Of a stretch of DNA of 10,437 nt, positions 6,505 through 10,437 are shown one piece after another. The DNA is taken from assembly GCA_009775605.1 (NCBI GenBank), contig VSPV01000089.1:1-10437 (forward strand), given 5' to 3'. The position numbers and the translations under genes are program-made. This stretch comes from Paramuribaculum sp. Lineage in GTDB: Bacteria; Bacteroidota; Bacteroidia; Bacteroidales; Muribaculaceae. Under the pieces are notes generated by a model. The model was not told where the DNA came from, did not search any database, and was given only the letters and a program-made list of their open reading frames with translations. The first letter of the stretch is position 1; each line of letters begins with the position of its first letter.

Positions 6505-7502
6505 ATACGTTCGGACAACTGTTGCGGCTTACCACGTTCGGCGAATCGCACGGACCGGCCATAGGCGGCGTGCTCGACGGAATGCCTTCCGGACTTAAAA
6601 TAGATTTCGATGCCGTCAGCGCCATGATGGCGCGTCGCCGTCCCAACTCGTCGGCAGCGTCGACCTCGCGCCGCGAGGCCGATGAGCCTGAATTTCTCTC
6701 CGGCATTTTCAATGGTGTGACCACCGGCACTCCCATAGCTTTCGTGATCAAAAACACGGATATGCGCTCGGCCGACTATTCAGCGATATCGCAGGCTTTC
6801 CGTCCTTGCCATGCCGACTATACCTATGAAGTGAAATACGGGCCGCACCGCGACTATCGCGGCGGAGGCCGCGCCTCGGCCCGCGAGACGGCCGTGCGCG
6901 TGGTGGCCGGAGCACTCGCCATGCAGGCGCTCCGCTCCTATGGCGTGGAGGTGTCGGCGCATGTAGGCTCAATAGGCCCCCTTGGTGCTGACCGTAAAAA
7001 TGAATGGGCCGGATTTATCGAGCGGGTGCGTTCGGCCGGAGATACCGTCGGCGGAACGGTGGAGTGCGAGATCACCGGGCTTCCGGCCGGAGTGGGCGAA
7101 CCGCTTTTCGGCAAGCTCCAGGCATGCCTTGCCGCGGCCATGATGTCGATTCCGGCCGCCAAGGGATTTGAATACGGCATGGGATTCGAGGGCTCGACGA
7201 TGCTCGGCAGCGAGGCCATGGACCGTTTCAACTCCGATTTCACCACGGCCACCAACCATTCCGGAGGCATTCAGGGGGGTATATCCAACGGTATGCCGGT
7301 GACCATGCGTGTGGCATTCAAACCCGTGGCCACGCTTATGCGCGAACTGCCTACAGTAGACCGCGAGGGGCGTCCCGTGACCATCCCTCCGCGCGGTCGC
7401 CACGATGTGTGTGTGGTGCCCCGCGCCGTGCCGGTGGTCGAGGCCATGGCGGCGCTTGTGGCTCTTGATGCCATTCTGCTCAACCGCTCAACACGCCTGT
7501 GA
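6501..7502 (+). CDS. aroC: Chorismate synthase, short divergent form
   Basis: Chorismate synthase makes chorismate from 5-enolpyruvylshikimate 3-phosphate using reduced FMN, the last step of the shikimate pathway. The start FGQLLRLTTFGESHG, the RGGGRASARET FMN-site segment (120-130), HSGGIQGGISNG (253-264) and GRHDVCVVPRAVPVVEA (299-315) are diagnostic. Likely catalytic H17 and H104 are present. At 333 residues it is about 25 shorter than Bacteroides relatives as I recall them, and the loss falls between about residues 160 and 175, where the family usually has a CPDP-containing loop. It also reads RRRPN instead of RRRPG, RPCHADY instead of RPGHADY, and YGPHRDYRGGG with one extra residue. It still looks intact and is in an operon with overlaps at both ends, so it is probably functional. 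Confidence 0.95.
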   Translation: MNTFGQLLRLTTFGESHGPAIGGVLDGMPSGLKIDFDAVSAMMARRRPNSSAASTSRREADEPEFLSGIFNGVTTGTPIAFVIKNTDMRSADYSAISQAFRPCHADYTYEVKYGPHRDYRGGGRASARETAVRVVAGALAMQALRSYGVEVSAHVGSIGPLGADRKNEWAGFIERVRSAGDTVGGTVECEITGLPAGVGEPLFGKLQACLAAAMMSIPAAKGFEYGMGFEGSTMLGSEAMDRFNSDFTTATNHSGGIQGGISNGMPVTMRVAFKPVATLMRELPTVDREGRPVTIPPRGRHDVCVVPRAVPVVEAMAALVALDAILLNRSTRL

Positions 7503-8407
7503 TGCCGCGTCAGCCATTCCCTTTCCCTGATTTCGCCGAGTTTCTCAGCCGCCATCTCGAAGGAAAAATACAGAAGCTTACGGTAAACACCGCGCTTTCG
7601 TGCCCCAACCGCGACGGCACGAAAGGCCGCGGAGGCTGCATCTACTGCAACAACTCGTCGTTCTCTCCCGGCATCACGGCTCAACCGCTCTCGGTGGGAG
7701 AACAGCTTGCGAAAGGCCGCGAGTTTTTTGCCCGGAAATATCCTAAAATGCGGTATCTGGCCTATTTCCAGAGCTACACTTCCACCAATGCGCCGATAGA
7801 GAGGCTGCTCCCGATGTATCGCGAGGCGCTGGGTGCGCCAGGCGTGGCCGGAATCGTGATAGGAACGCGGCCCGACTGCATGCCGCCCGAGCTTTTGGAC
7901 GAATTATGCAGGATAAAGGATGATGGGAAGTTCGTGATGGTTGAATACGGTGCCGAATCGGCATGCGACGCTACGCTTGAGGTCATCAACCGCTGCCACA
8001 CGTGGGCCGATACCGTTGACGCTGTGCGGCGCACGGCCGCCGCCGGAATTCCCGTCGGGCTGCATCTCATAAACGGGCTTCCCGGTGAAGACCGCGCGCG
8101 TATCCTCGCCACGGTGGATGCGGTGAACGCTCTGCCGGTGGATGTAGTGAAATTCCATCAGCTCCAGATTGTGCGCGGCACCCGTCTGCATCACCTGACG
8201 GAGCGCGGCGAGATTGCCGTGAAGAGTTTCACGGTGGAGGAATACGTGGATCTGTGCTGCGATATAATAGACCGTCTGCGTCACGACATAGCCATTGACC
8301 GCTTCGTCTCGCAAAGCCCCGACAACCTCCTGGTGAGCCCCCGCTGGGGCCTGAAAAACTACCAGTTCACCAACCTCCTCGCCTCCCGCTACGCCTCCCG
8401 GCATTGA
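7502..8407 (+). CDS. YhcC-type radical SAM protein (TIGR01212 family)
   Basis: A 301-residue radical SAM enzyme of the YhcC/TIGR01212 group, whose substrate is not known. The 4Fe-4S cluster cysteines are C34, C46 and C49 in CPNRDGTKGRGGCIYC (CX11CX2C), the characteristic spacing of this group. Other family blocks are TRPDCMPPELLDEL, VEYGAESACDATLEVINRCH, GLHLINGLPGED and the C-terminal SPDNLLVSPRWGLKNYQF. The ATG at 7502 overlaps the aroC stop by one base (TGATG), so it is favoured over a GTG one codon earlier. It is the last gene of the ybaK-aroC operon. The pairing with aroC may only reflect shared housekeeping expression; nothing in the sequence shows a shikimate role. Confidence 0.93.
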   Translation: MPRQPFPFPDFAEFLSRHLEGKIQKLTVNTALSCPNRDGTKGRGGCIYCNNSSFSPGITAQPLSVGEQLAKGREFFARKYPKMRYLAYFQSYTSTNAPIERLLPMYREALGAPGVAGIVIGTRPDCMPPELLDELCRIKDDGKFVMVEYGAESACDATLEVINRCHTWADTVDAVRRTAAAGIPVGLHLINGLPGEDRARILATVDAVNALPVDVVKFHQLQIVRGTRLHHLTERGEIAVKSFTVEEYVDLCCDIIDRLRHDIAIDRFVSQSPDNLLVSPRWGLKNYQFTNLLASRYASRH

Positions 8408-8411
8408 ACTC

Positions 8412-8444
8412 CGGTTGATTTCTTCGGCTTAAATCGGTCAACCG
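8412..8444. terminator. Weak hairpin between convergent genes
   Basis: CGGTTGA (8412-8418) and TCAACCG (8438-8444) form a perfect 7-bp stem around a 19-nt loop, between the stop of the radical SAM gene and the convergent stop of the WG-repeat gene. Neither strand has a good T run after it, so intrinsic termination is only possible, not shown. Confidence 0.35.
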
Positions 8445-8480
8445 TAATGGAGTATCAATCATCATACTGTCCGGAATGGT

Positions 8481-9407
8481 TTATCGGTCGGCTTCATTTT
8501 CCATTCCAAGTCTATTCCCCATTTTGTCAATCCAGTACCAGTTGTCGCTTTCCCAATAATGGTATTCTCCATTGCTGCCTTTCACTTCTTCGAGGTGCCC
8601 GCTGTCGGTTACTTTTGCACGACCGTTCTTAAACGGGAATCCGAAAGCAAAGCGCGGAGATATAATCACAGCATTATCTTCAGTGGCATAACCTATCTTC
8701 CCGTCCTTATCTACTATCCGATAGCGACCATCCGACACGTAGTCATCGCCATTATCATATTGAAATGGCTTGAACCCAGACTCTGCCACTGAGGGATAAT
8801 GGCCCTTAGTGGTGACTACAAGCATTTTCTTTGTCTTTCCGCAGGATGTGAGCAAAAAATTTTCGGAATCAATCGCGACAGCATCAATTACACTGTCTAT
8901 CAATAGTATGTTAGATGCATATTTTATCGCTCCTGTTTTTCCAACCAGTCGTCCGGGATATTCTTCAATAATACCCCGATTCTCACCATCGACAATCACA
9001 TGAATTGATGTAGGTTTTGTCCAGACACGACACAAGCCTTTAATTAGTATATTGTTTATGCATAAAGTTGAGTCAATAAGTTCCGCTTTCTCAATATCGT
9101 GTTCCTGCAACATCGGCATCGCTTCACATATCAACGTCTCCAATGAAACCTCACCGAATGGCGACTGATACCATATCTCAGGATAATCAACATCCGCTAT
9201 TGAATCATCTACAATCCATAGTGGATTTGCTACCACGCTGTCTATTCTATCGGCAAACATGGTCTTGACCGTCGCACCCGTCATTGGCTCTCCATCATGC
9301 TTTCCGACCACGTGCCCGCACACCGTGATGTTCCGTGCATAAATGCTTATGCACATGGTCAACAATAAAATACTTATAATCACATATTTTATTTCAGTGA
9401 GTTTCAT
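8481..9407 (-). CDS. Secreted chimeric protein: carboxypeptidase-regulatory-like start, plug-like middle, WG-repeat end
   Basis: A 308-residue protein starting at the ATG at 9407, which begins a clear signal peptide (MKLTEIKYVIISILLLTMCI, cleavage near A24); an earlier in-frame ATG at 9461 would bury it and overlap the hipA fragment. Residues 26-50 (ITVCGHVVGKHDGEPMTGAT) resemble a carboxypeptidase-D regulatory-like strand. The middle twice recalls a TonB-receptor plug: PLWIVDDSIAD ... DIEKAELIDS (62-113), and IHVIVDGE ... IDSVIDAVAID ... KMLVVTTKG (135-202). The end (about 222-302) looks like WG repeats (YRIVDKDGKIGY, NGRAKV, YWIDKMGNRLG). It follows the hipA fragment by 50 nt, with no -7 box seen. 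It is more AT-rich than the core genes. Function unknown; the plug reading is a memory-based pattern match and uncertain. Confidence 0.65.
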   Translation of the reverse strand: MKLTEIKYVIISILLLTMCISIYARNITVCGHVVGKHDGEPMTGATVKTMFADRIDSVVANPLWIVDDSIADVDYPEIWYQSPFGEVSLETLICEAMPMLQEHDIEKAELIDSTLCINNILIKGLCRVWTKPTSIHVIVDGENRGIIEEYPGRLVGKTGAIKYASNILLIDSVIDAVAIDSENFLLTSCGKTKKMLVVTTKGHYPSVAESGFKPFQYDNGDDYVSDGRYRIVDKDGKIGYATEDNAVIISPRFAFGFPFKNGRAKVTDSGHLEEVKGSNGEYHYWESDNWYWIDKMGNRLGMENEADR

Positions 9408-9457
9408 GTTAGAAGTTTTGTTTTGGAGAATCGTAGGGAAAGGTTTGAAATAGCATT

Positions 9458-9649
9458 TCATCCATGTCGTAAGAACGGAAACAACACCTTGTCGCGATAT
9501 GGCTGGTCTGTCAGGGGCAACGTCAGACTTACAGCGACGGCATTATCCGATTTGAGATAATCGGGAGCATAACGAAACTCGTAACCCATGTCGTCTTCGG
9601 TCAGAGTCCCTGCCAACACATCGTTTAGAAAAATATTTGCCCTTTTCAT
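9458..9649 (-). pseudogene. hipA: Truncated HipA N-terminal (HipS-like) fragment
   Basis: A 63-codon reading frame whose first 57 residues match the start of the HipA N-terminal domain (couple_hipA), including VAVSLTLPLTDQPYRDKVLF and the FPF that normally continues into an FFDGLIPEGWLL-type block. Here FPF is followed only by LRHG and a stop. In Bacteroidota the module is usually hipB, then a separate HipA N-domain protein of about 110 residues, then a kinase. About half of the N-domain and the whole kinase are absent, and the next gene is the unrelated secreted chimera. The other frames after FPF do not restore the expected block, so this looks like a deletion or replacement junction near 9470 rather than a simple frameshift. 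It follows hipB by 57 nt. A toxin activity is not expected. Confidence 0.75.
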
Positions 9650-9677
9650 GTTAAATTTAGAATGTGAAGTTTAGAGT

Positions 9678-9701
9678 GGAGAATGGTTTCCACCATACTC
9701 C
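9678..9701 (-). repeat. Imperfect hairpin between hipB and the hipA fragment
   Basis: GGAGAATGG (9678-9686) and CCATACTCC (9693-9701) pair over 9 positions with one mismatch around a 6-nt loop. The arms extend outward after small bulges (TTTA 9670-9673 with TAAA 9702-9705, then GAA with TTC). It begins within the hipB stop region and covers most of the gap before the hipA fragment. It could dampen expression of the downstream gene, which is inference. Confidence 0.4.
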
Positions 9702-9706
9702 TAAAT

Positions 9707-9916
9707 TCAAAATTCTCCATTTTCAATTCTTTTCGGAGCCATTATGGCTCCGAAAAGCAAAAGAACCTGATTTACCTTGTCAAGACGAAGAGTAGTTTTC
9801 CCTTGTTCAAGTTCGCGCACAAAACGCAGTCCTACCCCTGATTTTTGGGAAAGATCAACCTGCGTAAGTCCGTACTGTTTACGCATCTCCTTTACGTATT
9901 TGGATAATTGAGTCAT
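9707..9916 (-). CDS. hipB: HipB-type antitoxin / XRE repressor, apparently orphaned
   Basis: A 69-residue XRE-family protein with a helix-turn-helix at about 17-37 (LTQVDLSQKSGVGLRFVREL) followed by EQGKTTLRLDKVNQVLLLFG, the HipB/Y4mF signature. HipB proteins form dimers that neutralise the HipA/HipT kinase and repress their own operon. The ATG at 9916 is preferred to a GTG at 9925, which lies inside the operator and close to the expected transcription start. The partner gene downstream is only a fragment, so HipB probably persists as an orphan regulator, perhaps acting on its own promoter or cross-acting on another hip locus. Upstream are a TATATTTG -7 box (9944-9937) and three inverted repeats at 41-bp intervals. 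The last ten codons form a perfect 12-bp palindrome. Confidence 0.88.
   Translation of the reverse strand: MTQLSKYVKEMRKQYGLTQVDLSQKSGVGLRFVRELEQGKTTLRLDKVNQVLLLFGAIMAPKRIENGEF
9729..9757 (-). repeat. Perfect 12-bp palindrome inside the end of hipB
   Basis: CTTTTCGGAGCC (9729-9740) and GGCTCCGAAAAG (9746-9757) are exact reverse complements separated by 5 nt. The hairpin lies in the coding sequence for about residues 54-63 (LFGAIMAPKR). No T run follows on either strand, so it is not a typical terminator. It may stabilise or attenuate the hipB mRNA before the hipA fragment. Confidence 0.7.
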
Positions 9917-9922
9917 ACGGTA

Positions 9923-10019
9923 CACCCTTTTGGGTGCAAATATAATTAAATTTGGTTATATTGTACCATAAGGGGTATAAAATCTTAGTAATATCGGAAA
10001 TTATACCCTTTAGGTGGTA
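9923..10019. promoter_or_regulatory. Three phased inverted repeats, probable HipB operators
   Basis: Three related inverted repeats lie upstream of hipB: CACCCTTTTGGGTG at 9923-9936, TACCATAAGGGGTA at 9964-9977 and TACCCTTTAGGTGGTA at 10004-10019. Their centres are at 9929.5, 9970.5 and 10011.5, exactly 41 bp apart each time, close to four helical turns. The shared core is ACCC-rich on one side and GGGT-rich on the other. HipB operators in other bacteria are also short inverted repeats in multiple copies, so autoregulation is the natural reading, though no binding is shown by sequence alone. Confidence 0.65.
9937..9944 (-). promoter_or_regulatory. hipB -7 promoter box
   Basis: On the minus strand 9944-9937 reads TATATTTG, an exact TAnnTTTG match, 20 nt before the hipB ATG. 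The first operator repeat (9923-9936) abuts it on the downstream side, so bound repressor would cover the transcription start. No clear -33 TTG was found. Confidence 0.6.
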
Positions 10020-10025
10020 ATTGAG

Positions 10026-10033
10026 TAGCTTTG
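10026..10033 (+). promoter_or_regulatory. Possible divergent -7 box beside operator 3
   Basis: TAGCTTTG matches TAnnTTTG on the plus strand and lies 7 bp beyond the third operator repeat. There is no plausible plus-strand gene in the remaining 400 bp and no good -33 element, so it may be chance or drive a small untranslated or antisense transcript over the MORN-like pseudogene. Confidence 0.2.
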
Positions 10034-10109
10034 CGCTTTATTGTATATCATACAGTTTCCGCTTCCTGCCGAAATTAATATTCCAAATGCTTAGAATATT
10101 CCCCAGCGC

Positions 10110-10436
10110 TTATCGGTCAGTTTCATATATCACTTTGTCGTTTTGTCTGTAATTCCAGAACTTGCGATAACAGTTACCCTGCTCGTCGTAATATTTCCAC
10201 TCGCCAAATTCATTGCTGAAATCATCTTCAGGATCTGCTGAGTATGTAATCCATCCTTCACTCCGGATGCTGCCATCTTTATAGAGATAGCGAATGTATG
10301 CGACAGAGTCAGGAACACCGACGTAATAACCTATCGGACAAATATGTGAATGATTATAACTGATTCAAGTTTCGCAAGTTCAACTTGCTGATTTCAGATT
10401 ATAAAATTGAGCGATATGAGCCATCTCTTCAGACTG
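10110..10436 (-). pseudogene. MORN/YwqK-like protein gene, broken by in-frame stops, 5' end off the window
   Basis: The minus-strand frame ending at TAA 10112-10110 encodes a C-terminal stretch typical of MORN/YwqK-like or similar beta-rich repeat proteins: YIRYLYKDGSIRSEGWITY and GEWKYYDEQGNCYRKFW. It is open for 84 codons but has no ATG, GTG or TTG start near its upper end. In the same frame two TGA stops (10367-10365 and 10382-10380) interrupt it, and beyond them the frame continues to the window edge as SEEMAHIAQFYNLKSAS. The stops lie in a 37-bp block bounded by 8-bp direct repeats (TTATAATC on this strand). Taking out one 45-bp period joins both parts into one open frame. Another minus-strand frame at 10130-10318 with an ATG has no recognisable features and is a shadow. 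Function unknown. Confidence 0.6.
10352..10404. repeat. 37-bp palindromic insert flanked by 8-bp direct repeats
   Basis: GATTATAA occurs at 10352-10359 and 10397-10404, a 45-bp period. The 37 bp between contain the inverted repeat GCAAGTT (10374-10380) / AACTTGC (10382-10388) and a short direct repeat CTGATT (10360-10365 and 10388-10393). The layout of a small palindrome between target-duplication-like repeats suggests a tiny insertion or slippage product. No known element was recognised. Confidence 0.5.
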
Positions 10437-10437
10437 G

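Noticed and set aside
7499..7501. GTG start for the radical SAM gene
   Set aside because: The ATG immediately after it at 7502 is preferred and forms a common TGATG overlap with the aroC stop.
9408..9461. An upstream ATG for the WG-repeat protein at 9461
   Set aside because: It would place 18 residues before a normal signal peptide and overlap the hipA fragment. The ATG at 9407 gives a clean signal sequence.
9408..9475. A single frameshift as the cause of hipA truncation
   Set aside because: Neither alternative frame after FPF gives the expected FFDGLIPEGWLL-type continuation, so the rest of the gene is missing rather than out of frame.
10130..10318. A 62-residue minus-strand open frame with an ATG
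   Set aside because: The overlapping frame ending at 10110 has clear MORN-like repeats and the better sequence, so the ATG frame is its shadow.
1..10437. CRISPR array, tRNA/rRNA genes, riboswitches or intact insertion sequences
   Set aside because: No regularly spaced repeat array, cloverleaf, conserved riboswitch core or transposase frame was recognised on either strand.

Overview
The window looks like chromosomal DNA from a Bacteroidales bacterium, most plausibly a GC-rich gut lineage such as Muribaculaceae (inference, not proven). Supporting signs are several Bacteroidota-type -7 boxes (TAnnTTTG), genes mostly lacking Shine-Dalgarno sites, a class II fructose-bisphosphate aldolase, a DUF6377-like membrane regulator, a DUF6582-like small protein and a hipB / split-hipA layout. 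No tRNA, rRNA, CRISPR array or intact insertion sequence was seen, and no gene-free stretch exceeds 300 bases.

Positions 1-8407 are GC-rich core housekeeping DNA. A minus-strand pair encodes an M24B aminopeptidase P and a gamma-carbonic-anhydrase-like hexapeptide protein, ending at a strong hairpin terminator. Divergent from it are a small two-helix membrane protein and the highly expressed class II aldolase, which has the best promoter in the window and a strong terminator. Next, on the minus strand, lie a compact membrane-anchored HTH regulator and a two-gene unit (secreted beta-barrel-like protein plus a 78-residue DUF6582-like protein) with its own T-tract terminator. A tightly packed plus-strand operon follows, with 4-nt and 1-nt overlaps: YbaK-type aminoacyl-tRNA deacylase, chorismate synthase (aroC) and a YhcC-type radical SAM protein, led by a clear TAATTTTG box.

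Positions 8408-10437 are visibly more AT-rich and have the look of accessory, decaying DNA. On the minus strand come a broken MORN/YwqK-like gene carrying two in-frame stops inside a small repeat-bounded insert, a hipB antitoxin/repressor gene with three evenly spaced operator-like inverted repeats, a hipA (HipS-like) fragment cut off after about 57 residues with no kinase after it, and a secreted chimeric protein with a carboxypeptidase-regulatory-like start, degenerate TonB-plug-like segments and a WG-repeat end.

The most interesting items are in this second part: the 41-bp-phased operator array of an orphan HipB, the palindromes in and after hipB, the plug/WG chimera, and the in-frame insertion in the MORN-like gene. 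In the core part the noteworthy items are an unusually short and divergent AroC and a repeat-rich region upstream of the HTH regulator. I see no complete new defence or mobile system.
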